Positions 18,496 to 27,273 of a stretch of DNA of 64,000 nucleotides are shown here, in pieces. The notes under the pieces were generated by a model. It was not told the origin of the DNA and did not search any database. It saw nothing but the letters and a program-made list of their open reading frames with translations. The DNA lies in assembly GCF_009933255.1 (NCBI RefSeq), contig NZ_MAEI01000007.1:1-64000 (forward strand). Direction: 5' to 3'. The position numbers and the translations under genes were made by a program. Each line of letters opens with the position of its first letter. Within the stretch, counting starts at the first letter, position 1. The DNA comes from Enterococcus diestrammenae (GTDB lineage Bacteria > Bacillota > Bacilli > Lactobacillales > Enterococcaceae).

Positions 18496-18548
18496 ACTAT
18501 ACCAACCAAATAAAAATTCGTCAACGGCATATGTCAGGTTTTCTAACA
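18496..18548 (-). promoter_or_regulatory. glnRA promoter with GlnR operator
   Basis: On the minus strand TGTTAGAAAACCTGACA (18548-18532) matches the TGTNA-N7-TNACA GlnR/TnrA box exactly. It is followed by a promoter TTGACG (18524-18519), a 17-base spacer and TATAGT (18501-18496). The leader to glnR is about 130 bases. Confidence 0.88.
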
Positions 18549-18683
18549 TCGGAATACAAAAAATTTTCCGACAATTTAGAATTCCCTTTAGAACGGAGAT
18601 TTCCCGGCCCGAAAAAGCCGAACATTATCAAATTTTTTTTGAAAAAAATTTACTTTGCCTCTTTACAGCACAAAATAGCCCAG
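18549..18683. other. AT-rich spacer between ynbB terminator and glnR operator
   Basis: No gene is seen. The stretch is very rich in A/T tracts (TTTTTTTTGAAAAAAATTT near 18632-18650). Confidence 0.4.
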
Positions 18684-18722
18684 AAAAAACCGAGTATCCC
18701 CAAAAAATGTAGGAATACTCGG
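18684..18722 (-). terminator. Terminator of ynbB
   Basis: CCGAGTAT (18690-18697) pairs with ATACTCGG (18715-18722); a T run follows on the minus strand. Confidence 0.85.
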
Positions 18723-18741
18723 TGGTTGAGTTATTCAAGAT

Positions 18742-20001
18742 TTAGTTTACTTGGTGGTACACGGCATTTACCGCATTTGCCACGGCAATTTTGACGTGTT
18801 CATAAGTCAAACCGCCTTGAACATACAAGGAATACGGTTCGCGAATCGGACCATCCGCCGACAGTTCAATGGAAGCTCCTTGGACAAAGGTCCCGGCTGC
18901 CATGATGATATCGTCCTCATAGCCCGGCATATAAGAAGGAATCGGTGCCACAAAGGCATCCACTGGCGAATAGGCTTGAATCGCTTGCGCAAATTTTACC
19001 ATAGCTGCTTTTTCTTTCAAATCCACCAATTGAATCAAATCTGTACGGGGATCATCCCAACGCGGTGTGGAGTCAATCCCATATTCTTCGAGTAAAGCCG
19101 CCGTGAAAACTGCACCACAAATCGCTTGGTTTACTACGTGAGGCGCCAAGAAAAAGCCCTGTAACATGTCAAACACCGTGTTCAACATCGCGCCCCCTTC
19201 AATCCCAATTCCTGGTGCCGACAATTGATAAGCACAGCGTTCCACCAACTCTTTGCGACCGGCAATATAGCCGCCAGTTTTGGCAATGCCACCACCAGGA
19301 TTTTTGATCAATGAGCCTGCCATCAAATCGGCTCCTACTTGGGTGGGCTCCAATAGTTCGGCAAATTCGCCATAGCAGTTATCCACAAAAATCGTCACAT
19401 CTGGTGCTACTGCTTTGACAAAGTCACACATTTCTTTGATTTGCGCCACTGTAAAGGAGGGGCGGCTAGCGTATCCACGAGAGCGTTGAATGCCCACAAC
19501 TTTGACTTCTGGGGTTAGCTTTTCTCGAATCCCGTCAAAATCAACACTACCATCAGCCTGCAAATCGACTTGATCGTAAGCAATCCCCCATTCTTTCAAG
19601 GTACCGATACCATTACCAGCTAAACCGATGACTTCCATCAAGGTATCATAAGGAGTACCCGTGATGTAAAGAAGTTTTTCCCCTGGGCGTAGGCTCCCAA
19701 ACAAAGCGGTAGCAATGGCGTGGGTCCCGGAAACAATCTGCGGGCGCACAATCGCAGCCTCTGCGCCAAAAACTTCTGCATAAACAGCTTCTAGCGCATC
19801 CCGTCCCATATCGTCATGCCCATAGCCAGTCGAAGGCATAAAATGGGTTTCCGAAATTTGTTGGTGGGTAAAGGCTTGCAAGACCTTCGCTTGATTTGAC
19901 AACGCAATCTGGCGTAATTCCTCCAAGCGACCGGCAATTTTTTTATCCACTGTTTCTATTTTTGTCACTAATTCTGGTGCAAAACCTGTTGTCCAACTCA
20001 T
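18742..20001 (-). CDS. ynbB: YnbB-like PLP-dependent lyase (methionine gamma-lyase family)
   Basis: PLP-dependent fold-type I enzyme of 419 residues, formerly called aluminium-resistance protein. Typical motifs are FMPSTGYGHDDMGRDAL, VRPQIVSGTHAI, IFVDNCYGEF and the PLP-lysine region GSLIKNPGGGIAKTGGYI (Lys about 238). The real substrate of this family is not established. ATG at 20001 has GGAG 11 bases upstream; the longer upstream frame has no such site. The order hflX-ynbB-glnR-glnA is conserved in Bacilli. Confidence 0.88.
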   Translation of the reverse strand: MSWTTGFAPELVTKIETVDKKIAGRLEELRQIALSNQAKVLQAFTHQQISETHFMPSTGYGHDDMGRDALEAVYAEVFGAEAAIVRPQIVSGTHAIATALFGSLRPGEKLLYITGTPYDTLMEVIGLAGNGIGTLKEWGIAYDQVDLQADGSVDFDGIREKLTPEVKVVGIQRSRGYASRPSFTVAQIKEMCDFVKAVAPDVTIFVDNCYGEFAELLEPTQVGADLMAGSLIKNPGGGIAKTGGYIAGRKELVERCAYQLSAPGIGIEGGAMLNTVFDMLQGFFLAPHVVNQAICGAVFTAALLEEYGIDSTPRWDDPRTDLIQLVDLKEKAAMVKFAQAIQAYSPVDAFVAPIPSYMPGYEDDIIMAAGTFVQGASIELSADGPIREPYSLYVQGGLTYEHVKIAVANAVNAVYHQVN

Positions 20002-20155
20002 GTTACTCGCTCCTCGTTTTGAAAAGGCTAAGTAAGTAAAACGACACCTACTTGCGCCTCCTGATTGTATGTTCAAAAGGTCCCGGGTTTACCAAACCCC
20101 TCACCTCATGTGCTAAAACAAACCGCCCCGAGTTTATCAGAGACAGTTTTGCCAG

Positions 20156-21382
20156 TTACCGTAAAACCCAACTATTAGCTGGCGCAAAGCCTTTGACCCG
20201 ATAAGCTTCTTGCTCTTCCAAATAGTCTTCCCGCAATAGCAAGGTTTCTCGTTTGAGACGACTGAGCTCTTGACCGGCTGTTTGGGGAACGGTGACCGAA
20301 TAAGGGGTCAAAATCTCCATTAAGCGCAGTTTGATTGCCTCCGTCAGTTCTTGTTTCCCCCGGCTGCTCTTGGCGGAAATCAAGACATTGGGAAACATCG
20401 TCGGTACAAACTGATTGGCCACAATGCGATCGGCTTTGTTATAAACTGTCAATAAAGGAATTTGGTCAAACGCCAACTCTTTCATCAAGGCAACTACCGT
20501 TTGTTCCTGCTGGGGCCGATCTTCAGAGCTGACATCCACCACATGCAATAGCAAATCCATGTTGCGACTTTCTTCCAGCGTCGAATGAAACGCATCGATC
20601 AGCTGTGTCGGCAAGTCTTGAATAAAACCAACCGTATCCGTCACCGTCACCTCGAAACCTTCCGTCAAGCGCCACCGTTTTGTCAAGGGATCCAAAGTTG
20701 CGAACAGTTCATCTTTTTCATAGGTATTGGCGCTGGTGAGAATGTTTAAAATAGTTGATTTGCCGGCATTGGTGTAGCCAATCAAGCCAATTTGAAAGAC
20801 CCCTTGGCGCTTTTGCCGCGTGCGCTCCCGATGTGCGGCAACTTCTTTGAGTTCTCGCTTGATATTGGTGATGCGCGTACGGATATGCCGCCGATCCGTT
20901 TCTAGCTTCGTTTCCCCAGGGCCTCGGGTTCCGATTCCGCCTCCTAGTCGAGAGAGATTTTTCCCTTGACCTGTCAAGCGCGGTAGCAAATAGTCCAACT
21001 GCGCCAATTCGACTTGTAGTTTTCCTTCTTTGGAGCGGGCCCGCATGGCAAAGATATCCAAAATCAGCTGCACCCGGTCAATGACTGGCACCCCCACCTC
21101 TTCTTGGATGAGAGACCCTTGCCGTGGAGTCAATTCATGGTTAAAAATCACCAAATCCGCTTCATGAGCTTCTACCAATTGCCGTAATTCTTGCAATTTT
21201 CCTTTACCGATGATGGTTTGTCGATCCACCTGGGGTCGTTTTTGTAATAAGGAAAAGCAAACTTCTCCCCGCGCCGTTTTGGTCAAACCCTTCAATTCCA
21301 ACATGGATTCCCCAAAATTGCGGCGGGTTTCTTCTGTTTCCACCCCGACTAAAATCACTCGTTCCTGTTGTTCCACAGTCAC
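20156..21382 (-). CDS. hflX: Ribosome-associated GTPase HflX
   Basis: GTPase that splits or rescues stalled 70S ribosomes, 408 residues. The N-terminal HflX domain is followed by a glycine-rich linker (GRLGGGIGTRGPGETKLE type, here from LSRLGGGIG) and the G domain with GYTNAGKST (G1), DTVGFI (G3) and NKAD (G4). The start is GTG at 21382; no good ribosome binding site is visible, and an in-frame TAG lies 18 bases upstream. The adjacent IS607 element has replaced the sequence that would normally connect it to miaA. Confidence 0.92.
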   Translation of the reverse strand: MTVEQQERVILVGVETEETRRNFGESMLELKGLTKTARGEVCFSLLQKRPQVDRQTIIGKGKLQELRQLVEAHEADLVIFNHELTPRQGSLIQEEVGVPVIDRVQLILDIFAMRARSKEGKLQVELAQLDYLLPRLTGQGKNLSRLGGGIGTRGPGETKLETDRRHIRTRITNIKRELKEVAAHRERTRQKRQGVFQIGLIGYTNAGKSTILNILTSANTYEKDELFATLDPLTKRWRLTEGFEVTVTDTVGFIQDLPTQLIDAFHSTLEESRNMDLLLHVVDVSSEDRPQQEQTVVALMKELAFDQIPLLTVYNKADRIVANQFVPTMFPNVLISAKSSRGKQELTEAIKLRLMEILTPYSVTVPQTAGQELSRLKRETLLLREDYLEEQEAYRVKGFAPANSWVLR

Positions 21383-21397
21383 CCCGTTGCCAAAAAT

Positions 21398-21600
21398 CTA
21401 TAAATAATTCTAACCAACTATAAACGTTGTCAGATTTATGTTTAGTTCCTGTTTCTACGTGTCCGATTTTGCCATTTGCTCGCTACTCTCGTTTGCTATA
21501 ACACTCCGCAGGCGTTAATTCGGATACAACGAATCCTACATATCTACGTTTCTGTCTCAGTAGAAGCTCGTAGATTACGCACTATAACTAGCTAAATTCA
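21398..21600 (-). ncRNA. Candidate TnpB guide RNA (omega/reRNA) region
   Basis: In IS200/IS605 and IS607 elements the guide RNA overlaps the 3' end of tnpB and runs through the right end, with its guide from flanking DNA. Here that region is the tnpB stop to the hflX start. It has several short stems (for example CTACGAG/CTCGTAG-like and ACGTAG/CTACGT elements) consistent with a scaffold. The guide would be taken from the hflX 5' side. This is inference from the family. Confidence 0.4.
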
Positions 21601-22711
21601 GACTTGCATTATAATCTCTATCCGCTGTATAGCCGCATTTATCACAATGATACGTGCGGTCTGACAATTTTAAGTCCACTTTTTTATGTCCACATTCATG
21701 GCATAATTTTGAACTTGGATAAAACTTACCTGCTTCTACTAATTCAATACTATAATTTTCACATTTATAGTGAAGCTGTCGCTTGAATTCATAGAATTTT
21801 TGTTGTGCAACTGATTTTGCTAAGTATTTATTTTTCATCATTCCTTTTACATTCAATGTTTCTACAACGATTCTTGATGGTTTGGTTTTCACTATCTCCG
21901 TTGTTGTTTGATGTAAATGGTTCTGACGAATATTCGCTAGTCTTCGATGTATATGCCGAATTTTATTTTCTAATTTATAGATGTTACACGTTTTGACAAA
22001 TCGGTTTCCCTCCTTATTCATCTCATATTTCCGAGAAACGTTACGCTGTAACCGACGCAAGCGTTTCTCAAGTTTTTTAACTTTGCTTGATTTGTTAATA
22101 TTTTTGTAAACTTTACCATTGGAAACAATGGCTAAGTCTTTGATACCTAGATCAATTCCAAGTCTTTCGCCTGTTAAGTTCTGCACGGGGTATTCTTCCT
22201 CAATCCCCACTGAAACATACCAGTACTTTCCATCAAAACTAATTCGTGGATTAGAATACTTTGTATTCATTGGGATTTGTTCGCTAGTTTTTACCCAACC
22301 AATTTTTTCAAGTAAAATTGATTTTGACTTTACTTTCAGCTTGATGTTGTCATTATAAAAAGCTGGTTTCGACTTCTTTTTTGACTTGAGTCGTGGTTTT
22401 TCGGACTTTAAACGACTTTTGCCTGTCATCCCATCAAACCATTTTTTGTAGGCATCACACGCGTCTTTCACTGCCTGTTTGGCAATATTATTTGATACTT
22501 TATTCAACCACTTATACTTTGGACGCTTTTTCATTTTTGTGATGTGCTTGCGTAAGTCGTTATTACTAATAAACTTCCCGCCGAACCGATGATTCATTTC
22601 TTGCAATTTCAACGTCCAGTTAAAAATCCATCGAGCAGTACCAGCCGATTGCCATAGTTGTTTTTCTTGTTCTTTAGTCGGGCGTAGTCTTACTTTCTTG
22701 GCTCGTATCAT
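21575..22711 (-). CDS. tnpB: RNA-guided endonuclease TnpB
   Basis: TnpB (IS607 OrfB) of 378 residues, the ancestor-type of Cas12 nucleases. The N-terminal helix-turn-helix segment is RLRPTKEQEKQLWQSAGTARWIFNW. RuvC catalytic residues are Asp at about 187 (GIDLGIKDLA), Glu at about 284 (IVVETLNVKG) and Asp in DRDYNASLNL (364-366). A zinc finger is formed by Cys 337, 340, 356 and 359. All key residues are present, so the protein looks active. Its start overlaps the transposase end by 38 bases. It would cut DNA matching the element's guide and so favour retention of the insertion. Confidence 0.93.
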   Translation of the reverse strand: MIRAKKVRLRPTKEQEKQLWQSAGTARWIFNWTLKLQEMNHRFGGKFISNNDLRKHITKMKKRPKYKWLNKVSNNIAKQAVKDACDAYKKWFDGMTGKSRLKSEKPRLKSKKKSKPAFYNDNIKLKVKSKSILLEKIGWVKTSEQIPMNTKYSNPRISFDGKYWYVSVGIEEEYPVQNLTGERLGIDLGIKDLAIVSNGKVYKNINKSSKVKKLEKRLRRLQRNVSRKYEMNKEGNRFVKTCNIYKLENKIRHIHRRLANIRQNHLHQTTTEIVKTKPSRIVVETLNVKGMMKNKYLAKSVAQQKFYEFKRQLHYKCENYSIELVEAGKFYPSSKLCHECGHKKVDLKLSDRTYHCDKCGYTADRDYNASLNLASYSA

Positions 22712-23312
22712 CTTCCATCAACTCCTTAATCATCTCCTTAGCTTTATTCCCTCGTTTTCCTTGTAACCGGCAACTAAAAGTAACAATTTGAATTAAGTCC
22801 TCGACTAATTCCTGTTCTTCCGTCTTTTCTGTATTGTCAATAATTTCTATTTCTGTGCCATATTTATTACAAAGATTTTCAATAAGTTCATAACCAAAAC
22901 GGATTAAGCGGTCTTTGTACAGAATCACTACCTTGTCTATTTCTCCATTGGTAATTCTGTCAATTAATTGGGTTAATCCTTTTTTGTTGTAGTTGATTCC
23001 ACTACCGATATCTTGAATAATGTCAAATTGATACCCTCGTGCAATCATGTAAGTTTTAACATTCTCTATCTGTTATTCCAAGTCATCTTTTTGTTTATTT
23101 GAACTTACTCTGCAATAACCGATGCTTATTCTCTTTGGTTTCTTTCTTCCAGCGATTCCTAGGAATTGATTTCGTTGCTCTTCAGAATAATAACGAGTCC
23201 CACCCTGTGAGACATGAGCAGGCTTTAACTCACCTTTTTTATCCCAATTTCTCAATGTTTGTGGCGTTACGCCTATTTGTTTTCCAAATTCTCCTATCGA
23301 ATACATAGTCAT
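22674..23312 (-). pseudogene. tnpA: IS607 serine transposase interrupted by an in-frame stop
   Basis: The frame reads an N-terminal MerR-like helix-turn-helix (MYSIGEFGKQIGVTPQTLRNW), then the serine recombinase motif ISIGYCRVSSNKQKDDLE with the catalytic Ser. A TAA at 23075-23073 follows, and the same frame continues through QIENVKTYMIARGYQFDII and LYKDRLIRFGYELIENL to the end. No frameshift is needed; one base change explains the break. Full-length IS607 TnpA has a Lys, Arg or Gln at this spot. The 375-base second part has an internal ATG but would lack the active-site serine. The start is ATG 23312, with GAGGTG upstream. Confidence 0.9.
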
Positions 23313-23387
23313 AATCTTCACCTCAATATGACTGCACCACATATTGATATTATGAATAATATATTTATAGGTATTTACATATTTTGA

Positions 23388-24326
23388 TTAACTATTGTTA
23401 GCCTCCAACCATTCTCTGATTGCCATCTCTAGCTTAGTGACAGTTTCTGGCTCTTGGACCAAATCCACCCAATAAGGAGTCATTCGGTTACGAAACCAAG
23501 TCAACTGTCGCTTGGCATAGCGTCGTGAATCTTGTTTAATTTGCTCTTTGACCTCTTCAAGGGATTGCTCGCCTTTAAAGTAAGGGAAAAATTCCCGGTA
23601 CCCAATACCTTTGGCCGCCTGGCTATCTTCTTGCTCTCGCAAAAGTTCTGCTTCAGCCAAAAGTCCGGCTTGCCACATCAGCTCGACTCGTTGGTTGATA
23701 CGTTGATACAACAGGCTGCGGTCGGTATTTAAGCCCACTAAAAAGGTATCATACAATGGTTTAGGGGGCACTTGTGGCTGGAGAATACTGCTGCCGGTGC
23801 CCTCCCAAACTTCCAAAGCTCGGATCACTTTCCGACGATTATTGAAATGAATGTGGGCTGCCGCCAGGGCATCTTTTTGCTTCAAGATGTCCCAAAGTGC
23901 TTGGTTGCCGTTGGTGTCGGCATAGGTTTCATAGCGTTGGCGGATATTTTCAGCTGCCAAATCTACGCCCAGCTCTTGCTTGCCACCGAGAGTAAAATCT
24001 TGCAACAGGGCCTGGATATATAAGCCGGTCCCTCCGACAACTAGAGGTAGTTTACCCTTAGCCGTGATTTCGCTAATCAGCTGCCGCCCCATCTTTTGAA
24101 ACTCAGCCACTGAATACCCCTCGTCAAGTTCCCGAATGTCAATCAAATGATGGGGAACCCCTTGAGCTTCTTCAGGCGTTACTTTAGCCGTACCGATGTC
24201 TAATTTGCGATAGACTTGCAGGGAGTCGCCACTGATGATCTCTCCATTGAAACGCTGAGCCAGTTCAATACTCAAGGCCGTCTTTCCCACAGCAGTCGGC
24301 CCGACAATTGCCAATACTTTTTCCAT
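23388..24326 (-). CDS. miaA: tRNA dimethylallyltransferase
   Basis: Adds the dimethylallyl group to A37 of tRNAs that read UNN codons; 312 residues. The P loop is IVGPTAVGKTALS (about 7-19), followed by ISGDSLQVYRKLDIGTAK and LPLVVGGTGLYIQAL; the C-terminal half has the RRYAKRQLTWFRN motif. The ATG directly follows the stop of the GDPD gene (TAG-ATG), so the two are cotranscribed. The IS607 insertion begins just after its stop. Confidence 0.96.
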   Translation of the reverse strand: MEKVLAIVGPTAVGKTALSIELAQRFNGEIISGDSLQVYRKLDIGTAKVTPEEAQGVPHHLIDIRELDEGYSVAEFQKMGRQLISEITAKGKLPLVVGGTGLYIQALLQDFTLGGKQELGVDLAAENIRQRYETYADTNGNQALWDILKQKDALAAAHIHFNNRRKVIRALEVWEGTGSSILQPQVPPKPLYDTFLVGLNTDRSLLYQRINQRVELMWQAGLLAEAELLREQEDSQAAKGIGYREFFPYFKGEQSLEEVKEQIKQDSRRYAKRQLTWFRNRMTPYWVDLVQEPETVTKLEMAIREWLEANNS

Positions 24327-25067
24327 CTATTTCCCCCGTCGATACTCCATGATGACTTGGCGGCAACGTTCTGGGTAGTTCGTAATGATTCCCGTTACCC
24401 CCAAGACTAAACAGCGCCGCATCCCTTCAACTGAATCTACCGTCCAAGGGCGCACCGCAATTGGATAATCCGCCATTTGCGCCGCATGGGTTTCCACCCA
24501 GTCGATCTTCGGATGAATCCCTTCGATAAACGGTCGACTCAAGGCTAGCGGCGGTTTGGATTCTGCCGTTCCCATGATAAAATCCAACTGGGCATCTGGC
24601 TCTATTTCATGGATGATTTCCAATGATTTCATATTGAAACTACAGTACCAGTGAGCAAACGGCCAGGGCTGACTGGTCATCAAGTTGCTAAGTTTTTCTT
24701 CAATCCCGGGATAGTGGTATTTATCCGTCTTGATTTCAATAGTCAAGACCCCACGATAATTCCGCATCAAAAGTAAGTTTAGGACTTCTTTTAAAGTAGG
24801 TATCTTGGTGGACTGATATTCTGAAGAAAACCAGCCCCCGGCATTCAGACGTTTGAGTTCAGTTAGCGTCTTCTCCCGCAAAAGCCCTTTGCCATCGGTG
24901 GTGCGATCGACTTCTTCATCATGCATCACCATCAAATGGCCATCCTTTGACAGGTGCACGTCCAATTCAATCACGTCGGCCTCCACCCGCACCGCTTCCG
25001 CAAATGCAGGCAACGTGTTTTCTGGGCGGGTCCCACTAGCGCCACGGTGGGCAACTACTTGTGTCAT
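24327..25067 (-). CDS. Glycerophosphodiester phosphodiesterase
   Basis: Hydrolyses glycerophosphodiesters to glycerol-3-phosphate and an alcohol; 246 residues from ATG 25067, with GGAGTG 6 bases upstream. Catalytic and metal residues are in VVAHRGASGTRPENTLPAF (His, Arg, Glu), the DVHLSKDGHLMVMHDEEVDRTTDGKG region and IEIKTD. There is no signal peptide, so it acts in the cytoplasm, unlike GlpQ. It is translationally adjacent to miaA. Confidence 0.93.
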   Translation of the reverse strand: MTQVVAHRGASGTRPENTLPAFAEAVRVEADVIELDVHLSKDGHLMVMHDEEVDRTTDGKGLLREKTLTELKRLNAGGWFSSEYQSTKIPTLKEVLNLLLMRNYRGVLTIEIKTDKYHYPGIEEKLSNLMTSQPWPFAHWYCSFNMKSLEIIHEIEPDAQLDFIMGTAESKPPLALSRPFIEGIHPKIDWVETHAAQMADYPIAVRPWTVDSVEGMRRCLVLGVTGIITNYPERCRQVIMEYRRGK

Positions 25068-25195
25068 CTGTTTCACTCCAATCGCATCCATTGTACCACT
25101 TCGAGACCTTTTGAAACAACGTTGGGGATATTCCTTGATCCCAAAGCATTGATACTGGCTAAAACCTAGGCGCCTGTCTCCTGGTCTATAAAAAA

Positions 25196-25226
25196 GATCA
25201 TCATCTTCTCTTTGAAAATGATGATC
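25196..25226 (-). terminator. Terminator after the small membrane protein gene
   Basis: GATCATCAT (25196-25204) pairs with ATGATGATC (25218-25226); on the minus strand a T run follows. Confidence 0.8.
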
Positions 25227-25232
25227 CCTAGC

Positions 25233-25757
25233 TTAATTGGATAAGTAAGTCAGTTCCTCTTGAGAATACTGCTTCAATTGCGTTTTCCGCTCATTGATCA
25301 GTTCCACCAAGGAGTCAGAAAAATGCTCCAGCAATACGCGGCCACCTTTGTAAGCATACCCACCGATATTCACCGTCTCCTCGGGGGTCAAAATCACCTT
25401 CCGTTGCCCAATCTTGGTAAAGAATTCTTCCACAATAAAATTAGGCAAGTAAAAATTGTTTTGCGAGACAAATGATTGCAGATAGACATAATCGTCAATG
25501 GTGATATAGGCATCATCAAAGGCATCAAAGCTGATGTAAGCCTCCAAAGTCGCTGAACGTTTTTGTAAGATTTCTTGGACTTTTTTATTCAATAATAAGA
25601 GGGTTTCGATTTCTCGTACCTTGTGTTCCAACACCCGCCGGCGATGTTCTTTTCGTTGCTCGAAGCGAATTCGTAAATTAAAGGTGATCGTGACGATAAT
25701 TGCCCCGATTAACACCCCCACCAAGGCGGCTACTGCTGTTAGGATATTGGCTGACAT
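25233..25757 (-). CDS. Single-pass membrane protein of unknown function
   Basis: Protein of 174 residues with one N-terminal membrane helix (about 5-27, VAALVGVLIGAIIVTITF), then a strongly basic stretch (RIRFEQRKEHRRRVLEHK) and a helical cytoplasmic domain, probably with a coiled coil at 30-70. I do not recognise the family. It has its own terminator and is probably monocistronic. A structural or signalling role at the membrane is only a guess. Confidence 0.75.
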   Translation of the reverse strand: MSANILTAVAALVGVLIGAIIVTITFNLRIRFEQRKEHRRRVLEHKVREIETLLLLNKKVQEILQKRSATLEAYISFDAFDDAYITIDDYVYLQSFVSQNNFYLPNFIVEEFFTKIGQRKVILTPEETVNIGGYAYKGGRVLLEHFSDSLVELINERKTQLKQYSQEELTYLSN

Positions 25758-25865
25758 AAAATCTCCTCACTTTTCAAAATTGTTCCATGACTCGTTATTT
25801 TTATTGTAGCATAAAAGCCCCCAAGACTCGCAATAGAAAGGGAAGCTCAGACCTGAGTTTTTTCG

Positions 25866-25895
25866 TTTGACCAACTTTGACCATCAGTGTATACT
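25866..25895 (+). promoter_or_regulatory. clpP promoter with CtsR operator
   Basis: TTTGACCAACTTTGACC (25866-25882) is the exact complement of the CtsR heptad repeat GGTCAAA-N3-GGTCAAA. It overlaps the -35 TTGACC (25867-25872); TATACT (25890-25895) follows after 17 bases. clpP should therefore be induced by heat and protein-folding stress. Confidence 0.92.
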
Positions 25896-25994
25896 TCTTT
25901 TTAGAAGTCGTGGCACATTTGTGCTACACTTATGATGAAAAGACTTGAGCCACCCTAAACATCGGTGGCACAATTTAAAGGAGGAAACTTTCTT

Positions 25995-26591
25995 ATGAAT
26001 TTAATCCCTACAGTAATCGAACAATCATCTCGTGGTGAAAGAGCCTATGACATCTACTCTCGCTTACTTAAAGACCGCATCATCATGTTAAGCGGCCAAG
26101 TAACCGACGATTTGGCAAACTCCATCATCGCCCAATTGTTGTTCTTGGATGCCCAAGATTCAGAAAAAGATATCTACTTGTACATCAACTCACCAGGTGG
26201 TAGCGTGACTGCCGGCATGGCAATTTACGATACCATGAACTTCGTCAAAGCTGACGTCGTAACCATCGTTATGGGGATGGCGGCTTCAATGGGGTCATTC
26301 TTATTGACAGCTGGTACGAAAGGCAAACGCTTTGCTTTACCAAATGCTGAAATCATGATTCACCAACCTCTTGGCGGTGCCCAAGGTCAAGCTACAGAAA
26401 TCGAGATTGCCGCTCGTCATATTTTGCAAACCCGCGAACGCTTGAACGAAATCTTAGCAGAACGTACGGGTCAACCATTGGAAGTCATCGAAAAAGATAC
26501 CGATCGAGACAACTACATGACCGCCCAACAAGCCAAAGATTACGGCTTGATCGACGAAATCATGGAATCTTCCAATAGCTTGAATAAATAA
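25995..26591 (+). CDS. clpP: ATP-dependent Clp protease proteolytic subunit
   Basis: Tetradecameric serine protease that works with ClpX, ClpC and ClpE; 198 residues from ATG 25995, which follows AAGGAGGAAAC. The catalytic triad is Ser98 (MAASMGS), His123 (MIHQPLGG) and Asp172 (TDRDNYM). Length is standard with a very short propeptide. It stands alone behind a CtsR-controlled promoter. Confidence 0.98.
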   Translation: MNLIPTVIEQSSRGERAYDIYSRLLKDRIIMLSGQVTDDLANSIIAQLLFLDAQDSEKDIYLYINSPGGSVTAGMAIYDTMNFVKADVVTIVMGMAASMGSFLLTAGTKGKRFALPNAEIMIHQPLGGAQGQATEIEIAARHILQTRERLNEILAERTGQPLEVIEKDTDRDNYMTAQQAKDYGLIDEIMESSNSLNK

Positions 26592-26598
26592 TGGAACA

Positions 26599-26637
26599 AA
26601 AAGGAAGGCACTGATATTCAGCGGCTTCCTTTTTTTG
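26599..26637. terminator. Terminator of clpP, possibly bidirectional
   Basis: AAAGGAAG (26601-26608) pairs with CTTCCTTT (26626-26633), followed by T7. Confidence 0.85.
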
Positions 26638-26639
26638 GA

Positions 26640-27125
26640 CTAGTTAATTAATTGAAAATGCCCTTCTCGATGGGCTGCTCCCATCGCAATATAATGCTGA
26701 ATATTTTGCCGATTGTTTTCCAGTTCTGCTGGGGTTAGTGGTCGAATCACTCTTGCCGGTCGCCCAAACGCTAAAACATTGGGGGGAATCACCGTTCCTT
26801 GGGTCACCAAAGAGCCCGCCCCAATCAAACTATTTTCACCAATCACCGCATGATTTAAGACGATGCTACTCATCCCAATCAAAGCTCCTTTTTCTATGCG
26901 ACAGCCATGAAGCATACACTGGTGGCCCACCGTGACATTTTCGGCAATATTTGTTGGTGCATCATGATCCACATGGATAATCGTACCATCTTGGATATTC
27001 GTACCTGCACCAATCGTAATCGAGTTAGCATCTCCGCGAATCACACTATTGTACCAAACGGTAACATCTGCCCCCAGCTGGACATCTCCTACCACCACCG
27101 CATTTTTTGCGATAAAAGGTTTCAT
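26640..27125 (-). CDS. Gamma-carbonic-anhydrase-like hexapeptide protein
   Basis: Trimeric left-handed beta-helix protein of 161 residues with repeated hexapeptides (VVVGDVQLGADVTVWYNSVIRGD, then ITIGAGTNIQDGTIIHVDHD). Possible metal-binding His residues are in IIHVD (about 51) and VTVGHQCMLHGC (about 67 and 72), spaced as in the YrdA/PaaY/Cam branch. Enzyme activity in this branch is variable; many members have no confirmed substrate. It is a single gene, convergent with clpP. Confidence 0.85.
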   Translation of the reverse strand: MKPFIAKNAVVVGDVQLGADVTVWYNSVIRGDANSITIGAGTNIQDGTIIHVDHDAPTNIAENVTVGHQCMLHGCRIEKGALIGMSSIVLNHAVIGENSLIGAGSLVTQGTVIPPNVLAFGRPARVIRPLTPAELENNRQNIQHYIAMGAAHREGHFQLIN

Positions 27126-27215
27126 CCTAAACCACCCGCCTTTCTTTAAGAATTCCCTTTTTCTCAGAATCTAACCTTATTATCTAACGTTTCCCCCTGT
27201 AACACAAATCGTTTC

Positions 27216-27271
27216 AAAAAAATCAGCTATCCACGAAGCCATAGAACACTTCCGAGATAGCTGATGTTTTT
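27216..27271. terminator. Terminator of the efrAB operon
   Basis: ATCAGCTATC (27222-27231) pairs perfectly with GATAGCTGAT (27256-27265), flanked by A-rich and T-rich runs. Confidence 0.85.
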
Positions 27272-27273
27272 AG

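Larger units (their letters stand above)
21398..23385 (-). mobile_element. IS607-family insertion sequence (TnpA pseudogene plus TnpB)
   Basis: The insertion holds a serine-transposase gene interrupted by one stop and a downstream tnpB overlapping it by 38 bases, the standard IS607 layout. It sits between miaA and hflX, which are neighbours in relatives. IS607 elements make no terminal inverted repeats and little or no target duplication, so exact ends cannot be read. The given ends are the limits set by the flanking genes. Confidence 0.85.

Noticed and set aside
22674..23048. Second part of tnpA as an independent gene
   Set aside because: It lacks the catalytic serine and continues the upstream frame after a single stop, so it is part of a pseudogene.
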